Source of the DNA: Victivallales bacterium
GTDB lineage: Bacteria > Verrucomicrobiota > Lentisphaeria > Oligosphaerales > Oligosphaeraceae
Reading direction: 5' to 3'
NCBI GenBank assembly: GCA_017431185.1
Contig: JAFRLP010000489.1
Span: forward strand, 1 to 12,906
Length of the DNA: 12,906 nt
Below the pieces are notes generated by a model. The model worked only from the letters and a program-made list of their open reading frames with translations, did no database searches and had not been told where the DNA came from. This document shows, piece after piece, positions 5,747 through 12,906 of the stretch. A program made the position numbers and the translations under genes. How positions within the stretch are numbered: position 1 is the stretch's first letter; every line of letters starts with the position of its first letter.

Positions 5747-7108
5747 ATGCCCCAGAACAAACCTACCATACTGATTCTGGATGACGAGCGCAACACCCGC
5801 GAAGGGCTTCGCCTGGCTCTGGAGGACAAATACGAGGTCCTGCTGGCGGAGGATGCCTTCAAGGCACTGGAGATGCTCCGTAGCCACCACGTCGCCATGG
5901 TCTTGACCGACTACCGCATGCCTGGCATGGACGGGATGGACTTCATCAAGCAAGTGGTTGCCTGGCCGAGCCATCCACTCATCATCATGCTCACGGCGTA
6001 TGGCTCCATCCAGACTGCTCTGGAGGCGATGAAACTCGGAGCATACGACTATGTGACCAAACCCGTTGACCTGGACAATCTGGAGATGCTGCTGGAACGG
6101 GGCATGCAATCCATCCAGTCCACGGAGAATCAACAGGCAAGCACTGCGAAAATTGACGGCATTGTGGCGGAGTCCGAGGCCATGAAGCAGGTCCTTGACA
6201 GCGTGATGCAAGTGGCCGCCACCCGTGCCACCGTACTGCTGACGGGGGAAAGCGGCACGGGAAAAGAGGTGTTTGCCCAGGCCATCCATCGCCTCTCCAA
6301 CCGCGCCGACAAGCCGTTCATCCCCGTCCATTGCGCGGCCCTCAACGAAAACCTGCTGGAAAGCGAGCTGTTCGGGCATGAGAAGGGGGCGTTCACGGGA
6401 GCCACCGAAAGGGTGACGGGGCGTTTCGAGTCCGCTGACCACGGCACGCTGTTCCTGGATGAAATCGGGGAAATCTCCCTCGCCACCCAGGTCAAACTGC
6501 TGCGCGTTCTGGAGACCCGCACTTTTGAGCGGGTGGGCGGAAAACAGCCCATAACCGTGGATGTCCGGCTGGTGGCGGCCACCAACCGCGATTTGCAGGC
6601 CATGGTGGAGGCTGGCGCCTTCCGCGAAGACCTCTACTACCGCCTGAACGTGGTGGCCATCCGCATCCCGCCGTTGCGAGACCGCCGTGAGGACATTCCC
6701 CCTCTTCTGGAACATTTCCTGCAACAGGCTGTCCAAGAGAATGGACGGAGGCTGACGGGCTTTGCCCCGGAAGCCGTCAATCTGCTGGAGGCGTATGACT
6801 GGCCCGGCAATGTCCGTGAACTGCGCAACTGCGTGGAGCGCATGACGGTCTTCGCCCGTGGCGGAGCGCTCACCCTGGCCGATGTCCCGGCGGAAATCCG
6901 CAATGCCGTCAGCAAGCAGTACGACACACCCGCGCCACCGGAGACGCCCGCCGTCGGCACGGAGGGGCTGGACATGCGCGCCAATGAAAAGGCCCTCATC
7001 CTCAAAGCCCTGGCCGAATGCAATGGCAACCGCTCCCATGCGGCGGAAAAACTTCATATATCCCGACGCACCTTGCAGCGCAAACTGCACGAGTTCGGGA
7101 TTAACTGA
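5747..7108 (+). CDS. NtrC-family sigma54-dependent response regulator
   Basis: A 453-residue regulator. The receiver domain (about 7-122) has acidic residues Asp12 and Asp13, phosphoacceptor Asp55, Thr83 and Lys105. The AAA+ domain (about 136-365) has Walker A GESGTGKE (167-174), the sigma54-contacting GAFTGA loop (214-219), Walker B FLDEIGE (236-242) and arginine residues in FREDLYYRLNV. A Fis-type helix-turn-helix closes the protein (about 425-450, NRSHAAEKLHISRRTLQRKL). On phosphorylation such proteins form an ATPase ring that remodels sigma54 polymerase at -24/-12 promoters. The start at 5747 (MPQNKPTILILDDE), 7 nt after the kinase stop, places the receiver normally. An in-frame ATG at 5708 inside the kinase gene lacks a Shine-Dalgarno sequence and is less likely. 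Targets are unknown, and no clear -24/-12 promoter was found here. Confidence 0.94.
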   Translation: MPQNKPTILILDDERNTREGLRLALEDKYEVLLAEDAFKALEMLRSHHVAMVLTDYRMPGMDGMDFIKQVVAWPSHPLIIMLTAYGSIQTALEAMKLGAYDYVTKPVDLDNLEMLLERGMQSIQSTENQQASTAKIDGIVAESEAMKQVLDSVMQVAATRATVLLTGESGTGKEVFAQAIHRLSNRADKPFIPVHCAALNENLLESELFGHEKGAFTGATERVTGRFESADHGTLFLDEIGEISLATQVKLLRVLETRTFERVGGKQPITVDVRLVAATNRDLQAMVEAGAFREDLYYRLNVVAIRIPPLRDRREDIPPLLEHFLQQAVQENGRRLTGFAPEAVNLLEAYDWPGNVRELRNCVERMTVFARGGALTLADVPAEIRNAVSKQYDTPAPPETPAVGTEGLDMRANEKALILKALAECNGNRSHAAEKLHISRRTLQRKLHEFGIN

Positions 7109-7118
7109 ATCCTTGCCC

Positions 7119-8276
7119 ATGAAACGCAAGCACAAATCGGAGATTGTGGAGATTGCCGTCAGCGAGCCTAGCACAATCCGCCCGATTGTGTCCTCCCTGC
7201 CCGCCCTTCCCTGCTCTGCGCCAGTGCCCACGGACTCCACCGAGATGCAACTGACCGTGGCCAAGGTCTTCCCCGACGATGTGTCCCGCGCCCTGCTGGC
7301 GGAGCATCAGGCCCCCCGCGGACACTCCCCCCTGCAACTGCTCTTCGCCCTGCTCTGCCTCTGCGGCTGCGCATACGTGTTCTGGCTTTTTTTCCCCCAT
7401 GCCAATCCCGCAGGGACTCCGCTCAAGACCACGGAGATAGAGACTGTTTCCATCCAGAAGAAATCCCCCTACTACGATTTGGCCGTGGAGGCGCATGCAT
7501 TGTTCAACTCCGGCAACTACGGTGACTGCGCGCGCCTGCTTCGCCCGCACATTCCCGACTTGCTCAAGCAACGGACTGACGGTTCCAACGACAGGCTTCT
7601 GCTCCTGTTCATTGACGCCGTGCGCATTGGCCCCATCGACAAGGAGACCCGCCGTTTTGCCGTCAACACCGTCCGTCGCCAGGCCAGGGATTTTCCTGAC
7701 CACGTGGAATGGCAAGTACTGCTGTTGTTTTTGACCGAAGACGCCTATCTTGACTATGAAAGGCTCTACCGCAGCATCTGGCGCGGGGACTACCTCGATG
7801 CATTCTGGCGCAACCGCAGCATCAACGCCATTCATAGAATACTTGACCAGGTTCGCGCCCTAACCAAATCCTGCGACCAGACGATACTTGTCAATCCGCA
7901 GCGCAAGGAGCAATTGACCAAAGCCAGACTCAACCTGCGCTTCATCCAGGCCAGTCTCCTTACCTCGCAATGGATGCTCATCGGCGGCAAGGGAAAGACC
8001 AATTTCCCCGATGACTTCGGCGACCCAGGAGTCTTTGAACGGGAGGAGGCGCTGCGCATCACCCACCATCCCTCTCCCGGCTTTGGTCCGCAGGGCCTCC
8101 CCATCCCCATTGATTTTCTTCGCCTGCGCCTGTTTCTCGCCAGACGGGTGCTTGAGCAAAGCGGGCAACTGTTCAATTCCTTCCAATGGAACGGTCAAAG
8201 GCACAATAGCCAGGATGAACTGCGCAGGGAGACGGACGCCCTGCAACGGCAAATCAACGAGGCGGAAAAATCATGA
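7119..8276 (+). CDS. Single-pass membrane protein of unknown function
   Basis: A 385-residue protein not assigned to a family. It has about 70 hydrophilic N-terminal residues, one hydrophobic segment (about 71-92, LQLLFALLCLCGCAYVFWLFF) and a soluble C-terminal part of about 290 residues. A cytoplasmic N-terminus and an external C-terminus are likely from the basic MKRKHK start. The region 117-150 (YYDLAVEAHALFNSGNYGDCARLL) resembles a TPR-type helical hairpin, and the rest looks mainly helical, ending in a charged helix (DELRRETDALQRQINEAE) that could be a coiled coil. This suggests a scaffold or interaction role, which is inference. The start ATG at 7119 is 10 nt after the regulator stop without a clear Shine-Dalgarno sequence. 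The stop overlaps the next start as ATGA, so expression is coupled. Confidence 0.85.
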   Translation: MKRKHKSEIVEIAVSEPSTIRPIVSSLPALPCSAPVPTDSTEMQLTVAKVFPDDVSRALLAEHQAPRGHSPLQLLFALLCLCGCAYVFWLFFPHANPAGTPLKTTEIETVSIQKKSPYYDLAVEAHALFNSGNYGDCARLLRPHIPDLLKQRTDGSNDRLLLLFIDAVRIGPIDKETRRFAVNTVRRQARDFPDHVEWQVLLLFLTEDAYLDYERLYRSIWRGDYLDAFWRNRSINAIHRILDQVRALTKSCDQTILVNPQRKEQLTKARLNLRFIQASLLTSQWMLIGGKGKTNFPDDFGDPGVFEREEALRITHHPSPGFGPQGLPIPIDFLRLRLFLARRVLEQSGQLFNSFQWNGQRHNSQDELRRETDALQRQINEAEKS

Positions 8277-9433
8277 ACCTGCCACAGCCCATTCATCATT
8301 TTGTGAACTGGTTCTCCACGCCTGACGAAGGTCCAAAGGGGATTCGGGGCTTGTCGGACCCGCGCTTCCATCTCTGCCTGCTCTGCTATTTCATCGCCTG
8401 CATTTTCTTCGCCCGCGACCCGTTCTTCCAAAAGGAGGGAGTCTTCGAGTACCAACAGGGCATCGCCACCCTGGTCATCGCCTTCTCGGTATGCGCCGCG
8501 CTCAACTGGGAACTCTGCATCTTCGGCAAACCAGGCGGAGCCAATCTGTTCCTGCACATGCTGCAATTCTTTCCCATGGCCCTGCTGCTGGCCCGTATTC
8601 TGGGCGGCCCGTCCACATCCATTCTTCCCAATTCCCTGCTTGACCAGGCAATGGAGGTGGCGCAAAAGGCGTGGCACAGCATTCTAGGCAAGGAACGCTT
8701 TCTGCCAGAATGGCTGACCGACCTTTTCCGCAACTGGCGCATCTGCCTATATGGTGTGCTGACACTATTCACCCTGTGCCTGAGAAACCTCCACTTCAAG
8801 ATTGGGGTCCTGCTGCTCTGGCTGGTCATCCCCCTGTTTTCCTGCGTGAAACTCGGCGGAACCTTCTGGCTGTTCAGCGGCCTCCCTTTCCTGGCCGCAG
8901 GCATGGCGCTGCAATTCTGCCGCCACGACCACATCGTCTTCTACAACAACATCCTGCGCATCCTCAACCGCTCCCACAACACGATGGACAAGATGCTCCT
9001 GGAGACCATTGGACGAACCATGGTCCACCTTCACGAGCGCGGCTCCATCTCCGGCAACACCTTCGTCGGCATCGTCAAGGCAAGCTATATGCCTGATGGG
9101 GTCAAGGACAGCGCCCTGCTCAAATACTACGCCCACGACATCCTCCAACGACTGCTTTCCGATGGCCTGGTGGAACTGCAGAGCGACGCCACGGGCGACC
9201 GCATCTTCGCAGCCCCGCAACTGCGGCTGCAACCCAACAATCTGCTGGCACAGGTCGCGGTCGTCCCCAGAGTCATCCTGCTTCTCCTGACAGCGCTGCT
9301 CTGGATCATCATGCCCATTGACCTGCTGCCGGACGCCATCCCCTTTTTCGGAATGCTGGACGACGTGGGGGTCGCCATCCTCTCGGGCGCCGCCCTCAAA
9401 AACGCCATCGAACATCGGGAAATACAGACATGA
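8273..9433 (+). CDS. Polytopic membrane protein with C-terminal DUF1232 (YkvA-like) domain
   Basis: A 386-residue protein with hydrophobic segments near 31-47, 62-80, 92-112, 158-170, 176-192 and 197-213, then a hydrophilic stretch (about 215-330), then a C-terminal DUF1232 domain (333-378). That domain shows its hallmark: a hydrophobic helix leading into MPIDLLPDAIPFFGMLDDVGV, with Pro348, Asp350, Asp354, Gly360 and the Asp363-Asp364 pair. DUF1232 is a short membrane-associated domain of unknown biochemical role, usually a small stand-alone protein, so the long multi-pass extension is unusual. The middle soluble segment (LLKYYAHDILQRLLSDGLVEL) may be helical or winged-helix-like. Start and stop both overlap neighbours by 4 nt (ATGA at 8273 and 9430), tying it firmly to the operon. 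The function is not known. Confidence 0.87.
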   Translation: MNLPQPIHHFVNWFSTPDEGPKGIRGLSDPRFHLCLLCYFIACIFFARDPFFQKEGVFEYQQGIATLVIAFSVCAALNWELCIFGKPGGANLFLHMLQFFPMALLLARILGGPSTSILPNSLLDQAMEVAQKAWHSILGKERFLPEWLTDLFRNWRICLYGVLTLFTLCLRNLHFKIGVLLLWLVIPLFSCVKLGGTFWLFSGLPFLAAGMALQFCRHDHIVFYNNILRILNRSHNTMDKMLLETIGRTMVHLHERGSISGNTFVGIVKASYMPDGVKDSALLKYYAHDILQRLLSDGLVELQSDATGDRIFAAPQLRLQPNNLLAQVAVVPRVILLLLTALLWIIMPIDLLPDAIPFFGMLDDVGVAILSGAALKNAIEHREIQT

Positions 9434-10152
9434 AACCAGCCGTCGCCGACAGTTTCACCCAAGGGATCCAGTATGTTTTCCTGGGCATCCTGGATTTCTA
9501 TCGACTGCCGCGACTCTGGAGATACGCGATTCTGCCGTTGAGCGTCATCATTCTGCTCTCCCTGCTGGTCATCTGGCAGTTCTTCGCCAGCGTTCTGCCG
9601 CTGCTGATGGTTTTGCTGGAGGGATGTTTCCCCTGGCTGGTCTGGCTCATTCGCTGGGCCGCCATCCTGCTGTTCTTCTCCGTCCTGACCCTTCTGGGCT
9701 CGTCATGCTATGAAATCTTCGGGGCCTTCTTCTTCCCACAGATGGTGCGCATCTACGAGGCGCAGTTCTACAACTGGGAAGGCGGACGCCAACTCACCAT
9801 GCGCGAGGAACTGCGCAACATGCTCGACAGCGCCTGGTACTCCACTGTCACCCTGCTGTTGCTGTTGCTTCTGACCGTCATGGGTTGGGCCTTTCCTGGC
9901 GCGGGGCAATTGCTGACCGCACTGGTCATCGGCTACCGCTACGCCATCAGTTACATGGGCGAGGCAGGCTTCAACCGCGGATATTCCCTATCCACCTTGA
10001 GCGCAATCTCCGCGCGCCGCTCCTGGATGGTCTATGGCTTTGGTGTCACCGTGTATCTTCTGCTGCTGATTCCCGTCCTCTCCCTGCTGCTCATCCCCGG
10101 CTTCATATTAGGCGGCACGCGCCTTGTCAACGAGCAGAAGACGCACTATTGA
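9430..10152 (+). CDS. EI24/CysZ-like membrane protein
   Basis: A 240-residue integral membrane protein resembling the EI24 family (which includes bacterial CysZ, a sulfate permease) in overall layout: an N-terminal amphipathic segment FTQGIQYVFLGILDFYRLPRLWRY, several long hydrophobic stretches (about 32-62, 66-92, 137-172, 203-230), a polar loop with the GFNRGYSL motif, and a C-terminal GFILGGTRLVNEQ like the ending ATRLV of the family. Assignment is by pattern recognition. Sulfate transport is not implied, since many EI24 members are uncharacterised. It is the last gene of the operon, starting by a 4-nt ATGA overlap. Its stop is one base from the stop of the converging MFS gene, so no terminator separates them. 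Confidence 0.75.
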   Translation: MKPAVADSFTQGIQYVFLGILDFYRLPRLWRYAILPLSVIILLSLLVIWQFFASVLPLLMVLLEGCFPWLVWLIRWAAILLFFSVLTLLGSSCYEIFGAFFFPQMVRIYEAQFYNWEGGRQLTMREELRNMLDSAWYSTVTLLLLLLLTVMGWAFPGAGQLLTALVIGYRYAISYMGEAGFNRGYSLSTLSAISARRSWMVYGFGVTVYLLLLIPVLSLLLIPGFILGGTRLVNEQKTHY

Positions 10153-10153
10153 G

Positions 10154-11401
10154 TCATTCGCGGGTGCGCATTTCAGGGATGAACAGGGCGCACAGAAGCG
10201 AGACTCCCAGCAGCGCCGACACGAACAGGAAAACACTGGCGTATGCGTCAGCCTGGAAAAGAAAGCCGGAGGGCGTCAGGGTCGCCTGGCGCTGGTTCGC
10301 CTTGAGGATGAATCCTACGACATTCTGCGACAAGGCAATGAACACAAAGGCGAGGGCATTGAGGATGGCGCACGCCAGGGCCGTGTCCTCCGGTCGATTC
10401 AACTCCTTGACAATGGTGCAGAAGAGGGCGAAGAACCCCGCCGGCACACAGATGAGCAGATACGCGGTTTCCTGAGGAACCACCCCCAATTTCCAGCGGA
10501 AGCCCGCATAGCCGAGAATGGCGCCGGCGAAGGCAAGCGCTATGCCCAGGACGGTGAGCGCCTTGCGGCGCCCCCCCAGGAGTTTCAGGTAAACATTCAC
10601 CGCCACGGTGTTGATGGCGACCACAATGCAGAGAAGCATCATGCAGGTGGAGGCCATCTTGGGCGAGAGACCAAAGACGTCGGAGAGGGACTTCTGCCCG
10701 ATTTGCATCGGAAGGACATAATACGCGCCGTACACCAGTGCGCTGGCGATGCACAGGAAATGCATGGCGGGTATGCGGACAATGTTTCCCAACGGCGTCC
10801 AGGGACTCTCCGCCTTCAACTCATGCTTCAGCGAGCCCCGTGCGAAACAGAGGAAGCCGACCAGCAGGGCGAAGGCCGCCATTCCGGGGACAGCCATGGC
10901 CCGCCGCCAGCCCAGCGACTCGACCAGCGCCACCATGGGCATGGTGCCGAAGACCGGCCCCAAATACCCGATGGTCAAAACCAGGCTGAGGAAAAGGGTG
11001 AATTTCCCCGCATACAAATCAATCAGCAGGCATGTCAGCCCGACAAAGACAATGCCCGCCCCAAAACCGCAAAGAAGACGGCAGAAGGCCATGGGAGGGT
11101 ACCAGGAGAGGCTGGCGAATCCCAGCGTGCCCACGCTGAAGCAGCCGGCCCCCAGCAGGAGAATGCGGACCCCGCCCAGCCGATTGGCGTACAGCCCGAT
11201 GAGCAGTTGGCTGGCAGCGTAGGAGTACATGTAGTAGGAGCCGAACATGGAGACATATCTGGCGTCCAGCCCCAAATCCATCTGCAATTGGTCGAAAATC
11301 GTTCCGGGGACCAGCACTTTGCTCATGCTGGTCAGAAAGGAAAGCACCACGCCCAGAATCAGAATGCTCCTCTTCCGGCGTCGAATGGCAGGCGTATCCA
11401 T
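10154..11401 (-). CDS. MFS transporter
   Basis: A 415-residue major facilitator superfamily permease with about twelve hydrophobic helices and a central hydrophilic loop (about 190-205, FARGSLKHELKAESP). A degenerate motif A lies between helices 2 and 3 (GLYANRLGGVR), and helix 5 has the Gly/Pro-rich GYLGPVFGTMP. The substrate cannot be read from sequence. The preceding CE15 esterase gene, whose stop is 15 nt upstream, suggests a sugar-acid or oligosaccharide substrate by context. The ATG at 11401 has AAGGA about 4 nt upstream. Its 3' end meets the EI24-like gene with one base between stops. Confidence 0.88.
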   Translation of the reverse strand: MDTPAIRRRKRSILILGVVLSFLTSMSKVLVPGTIFDQLQMDLGLDARYVSMFGSYYMYSYAASQLLIGLYANRLGGVRILLLGAGCFSVGTLGFASLSWYPPMAFCRLLCGFGAGIVFVGLTCLLIDLYAGKFTLFLSLVLTIGYLGPVFGTMPMVALVESLGWRRAMAVPGMAAFALLVGFLCFARGSLKHELKAESPWTPLGNIVRIPAMHFLCIASALVYGAYYVLPMQIGQKSLSDVFGLSPKMASTCMMLLCIVVAINTVAVNVYLKLLGGRRKALTVLGIALAFAGAILGYAGFRWKLGVVPQETAYLLICVPAGFFALFCTIVKELNRPEDTALACAILNALAFVFIALSQNVVGFILKANQRQATLTPSGFLFQADAYASVFLFVSALLGVSLLCALFIPEMRTRE

Positions 11402-11416
11402 TTTTCCTTCAGAAAT

Positions 11417-12643
11417 TCAGCGGAATATGCGGTCTGCGGCGTCCAGATACTGTTTCCAGTCGGCCTTGAGCATGTCGTGTTTGCCGGTGCGGAGGAAATA
11501 GCTCACATCCGTCCCCACTGCGGTATCAGGGGCTGGCGGAGTGGCGGAGGACAGCGGCTGCATCCCGAACAGACGGAACACGGGACCCGCATGGTAGGCC
11601 GAAAGGTATTCGCTCACTGGGTCCGCCCACTGGTCAAGCGTGGCGCTGTGGACGGCGACGCAGCGCGGAGCCATCAGCGCTATGAGTTCATGCTGGTCAA
11701 TGGGCAGGTTCTCGGGGTGAAGAGCCTTCTCCTTGAGAGTGCGCTGGAACCAGTAGCCAACCGAGTGGAAATTGGTCATGGAGAACAGAGTCTCTCCGTA
11801 AAGGCGACGCGAAAGCGCCGCTCCGCCGCAGCCGGAGTCATTGACGCACGCCAGTTTGAAGCGCTCGTCCCTCACCCCCGTCCACAGCGAGGTTTTGCCC
11901 AGGCGGGAGTGACCAAAGCAGGCCGCTCGCTCGGCGTCGATGTCGGGCATACCCTCCAGGCAGTCAAGCATCCGCGAAAGTCCCCACGACCACGTGCCGA
12001 TGCAGGTGTAGTTGTCGGGATGGGAGGAAAGTTCCTCGCGGGAGAGGAAGAGGCTCAGCGCACTGGCCTGCCAGCCGTTTGGACGGTCCGGGAAAAAGTC
12101 GTTGTAGGAGCAGACGGCGACGGCGTAGCCCCGCCCCATGATGTAGTCCAGCGGGAAGCGACGGGAGGAACTGCCGCGGGCCTGGTACATTTCAGGGAAA
12201 TGCCCCGTGCCAGGTCCGACAAGTCCCGTCAGATACACGCCTGGGTCCTCGCTGACCACGTGGTTCCCGCCGAAGGTCAAGCCCACGAAGACTGGCACGG
12301 GCGCTGGCTGGTCGGCGGGAATGTAGAGCAGCATGATGGCGGAGTGCTCCCGCCCGTCATTCTGCCGAAAGACCAGACGCACCTGCCGACGGGTGGCGAT
12401 GCCCCCCAGCGCCCCGGGCGTCTCGTCCAGCAGTTCATACGACACATGGTCGGGCAGCGGCAAATCCTCTCCGTACATCACCTCGCGAAACCGTTGCAGC
12501 AGTTCGGGGCGCCGCTTCTCCAGCCATTGCTCGGAGGTAGTGACGCGCGTGCCATCCTCGCATTGCAGCAATTCAGGCAGAGTGTATGGCGGGATTTCCT
12601 TCTCGTCGTAGTTGACAATCCAGGGAAGTGTTTGCTGGTACAT
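11417..12643 (-). CDS. CE15-type carbohydrate esterase (glucuronoyl esterase-like), no signal peptide
   Basis: A 408-residue alpha/beta hydrolase matching bacterial CE15 glucuronoyl esterases, which cleave ester bonds between 4-O-methyl-glucuronic acid of xylan and lignin alcohols. Landmarks in order are NYDEKEIPPYTLPELL (11-26), LTFGGNH (122-128), VAVCSYNDFFPD (175-186), the nucleophile motif GHSRLGK with Ser246, VNDSGCGGAALSRR (267-280), LPIDQHELIALMAPR (313-327), DQWADP (337-342) and a C-terminal GKHD with His389. The catalytic acid is probably Asp269, just before SGCGG, or Asp341; this cannot be settled here. Family members are usually secreted, but this protein starts directly at the mature-like NYDE region with no signal peptide, so it is predicted cytosolic. 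ATG at 12643 lacks a Shine-Dalgarno sequence. It forms a probable operon with the MFS gene, 15 nt downstream. Confidence 0.9.
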   Translation of the reverse strand: MYQQTLPWIVNYDEKEIPPYTLPELLQCEDGTRVTTSEQWLEKRRPELLQRFREVMYGEDLPLPDHVSYELLDETPGALGGIATRRQVRLVFRQNDGREHSAIMLLYIPADQPAPVPVFVGLTFGGNHVVSEDPGVYLTGLVGPGTGHFPEMYQARGSSSRRFPLDYIMGRGYAVAVCSYNDFFPDRPNGWQASALSLFLSREELSSHPDNYTCIGTWSWGLSRMLDCLEGMPDIDAERAACFGHSRLGKTSLWTGVRDERFKLACVNDSGCGGAALSRRLYGETLFSMTNFHSVGYWFQRTLKEKALHPENLPIDQHELIALMAPRCVAVHSATLDQWADPVSEYLSAYHAGPVFRLFGMQPLSSATPPAPDTAVGTDVSYFLRTGKHDMLKADWKQYLDAADRIFR

Positions 12644-12658
12644 GATGTTGCGATGAGG

Positions 12659-12671
12659 CCCTTGACAAGGG
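12659..12671. promoter_or_regulatory. 13-bp perfect palindrome, candidate operator
   Basis: CCCTTG (12659-12664), a central A, and CAAGGG (12666-12671) form a perfect palindrome 16-28 bp upstream of the CE15 start and downstream of its candidate promoter. This position suits a repressor roadblock or a leader hairpin occluding translation. The binding protein is unknown. Confidence 0.4.
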
Positions 12672-12711
12672 ACGGCTACGTTTTCTGCAGGACTGGTGAA
12701 AACTCGGCTCT

Positions 12712-12739
12712 AATGTAACATCTGCCAGGGGTTATGCAA
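12712..12739 (-). promoter_or_regulatory. Candidate promoter of the CE15-MFS operon
   Basis: On the minus strand, TTGCAT (12739-12734) and TACATT (12717-12712) are 16 bp apart, and the -10 is preceded by TGT, an extended -10 motif. The leader would be about 60 nt and would include the palindrome at 12659-12671. The match to consensus is moderate. Confidence 0.4.
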
Positions 12740-12780
12740 GCAGACAAAACGAAAATAAAAGGCAAATGCGGTTGGGCACA

Positions 12781-12809
12781 TTGAAAAAAACTTTTGCAAT
12801 GAGTATATT
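12781..12809 (+). promoter_or_regulatory. Candidate sigma70 promoter for a gene leaving the window
   Basis: TTGAAA (12781-12786) and TATATT (12804-12809) are 17 bp apart, a good sigma70 match. Transcription would start near 12816 and reach the ATG at 12881 after a leader of about 65 nt. Confidence 0.5.
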
Positions 12810-12880
12810 ACGCAAAGCAAAGGAATGGAGACCAATCCGTTCCGTTCTCCCATTCTACACCATATCCACCAACCACTGCA

Positions 12881-12906
12881 ATGAACCTCAAACTGATGCA
12901 TCCGCG
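12881..12906 (+). CDS. Possible start of a gene truncated by the window edge
   Basis: An ATG at 12881 opens a frame reading MNLKLMHP before the window ends. A plausible promoter lies upstream, but there is no Shine-Dalgarno sequence, as for several other starts in the window. Too little sequence is present to say what it encodes. Confidence 0.35.

Larger units (their letters stand above)
12644..12880. promoter_or_regulatory. Divergent intergenic region upstream of the CE15 gene
   Basis: A 237-bp AT-rich non-coding stretch between the CE15 gene and a probable plus-strand gene at the edge. It contains a palindrome and outward-facing promoter candidates on both strands, listed separately. In the leader after the plus promoter, GAATGGAG (about 12822-12829) and CTCCCATTC (12847-12855) can pair with one bulged base. 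No small gene is supported. Confidence 0.6.

Noticed and set aside
12662..12667. TTGACA on the plus strand as a -35 box
   Set aside because: No acceptable -10 hexamer lies 16-18 bp downstream. The hexamer is the centre of the CCCTTGACAAGGG palindrome.
10124..12718. 864-codon plus-strand reading frame over the MFS and CE15 genes
   Set aside because: It is antisense to two clearly recognisable proteins, and its translation has no domain and a shadow-like composition.

Overview
The window is about 12.9 kb of moderately GC-rich bacterial DNA, densely coding on both strands. The gene content is an NtrB/NtrC-type two-component pair, a CE15-type glucuronoyl esterase, a secreted beta-helix protein, CDP-alcohol phosphatidyltransferases and several starts with little or no Shine-Dalgarno sequence. 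This would fit an anaerobic, carbohydrate-degrading Gram-negative bacterium of the Planctomycetes-Verrucomicrobia-Lentisphaerae group. That placement is inference from gene content only and is weak. No rRNA, tRNA, CRISPR array, transposase or phage gene was seen.

Left part (1-1764). A 160-bp non-coding element bounded by perfect 22-bp inverted repeats (16-175) lies just beyond the 3' end of a minus-strand ridA gene (207-578). Six near-perfect tandem copies of a GC-rich 28-bp unit (631-798) separate ridA from a minus-strand DtxR/MntR-family metalloregulator (856-1545). A 219-bp divergent promoter region follows, with candidate promoters, a small palindrome and a stem-loop.

Next (1765-3156). 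An exported right-handed beta-helix protein on the plus strand is followed by a hairpin with a 12-bp perfect stem, probably its terminator.

Centre (3206-10152). Six plus-strand genes are packed with gaps of 2, 7 and 10 nt and two 4-nt ATGA overlaps, so they are very probably one operon. In order they are a two-domain CDP-alcohol phosphatidyltransferase that looks like a PgsA-PssA fusion, a soluble PAS-containing NtrB-like histidine kinase, an NtrC-like sigma54-activating response regulator, a single-pass membrane protein of unknown function, a polytopic membrane protein with a C-terminal DUF1232 (YkvA-like) domain, and an EI24/CysZ-like membrane protein. This is the most interesting part of the window. 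It couples both branch-point enzymes of phospholipid synthesis, in one polypeptide, to a sigma54-type two-component system and three membrane proteins, which suggests an envelope or membrane homeostasis module.

Right part (10154-12906). The operon meets, with a single base between the stop codons, a minus-strand pair: a CE15-type carbohydrate esterase lacking a signal peptide (11417-12643) followed 15 nt later by an MFS transporter (10154-11401). Together they suggest uptake and intracellular de-esterification of uronic-acid-containing saccharides. Upstream lie a candidate promoter and a 13-bp palindrome. At the right edge a plausible sigma70 promoter and an ATG at 12881 suggest another plus-strand gene running out of the window.
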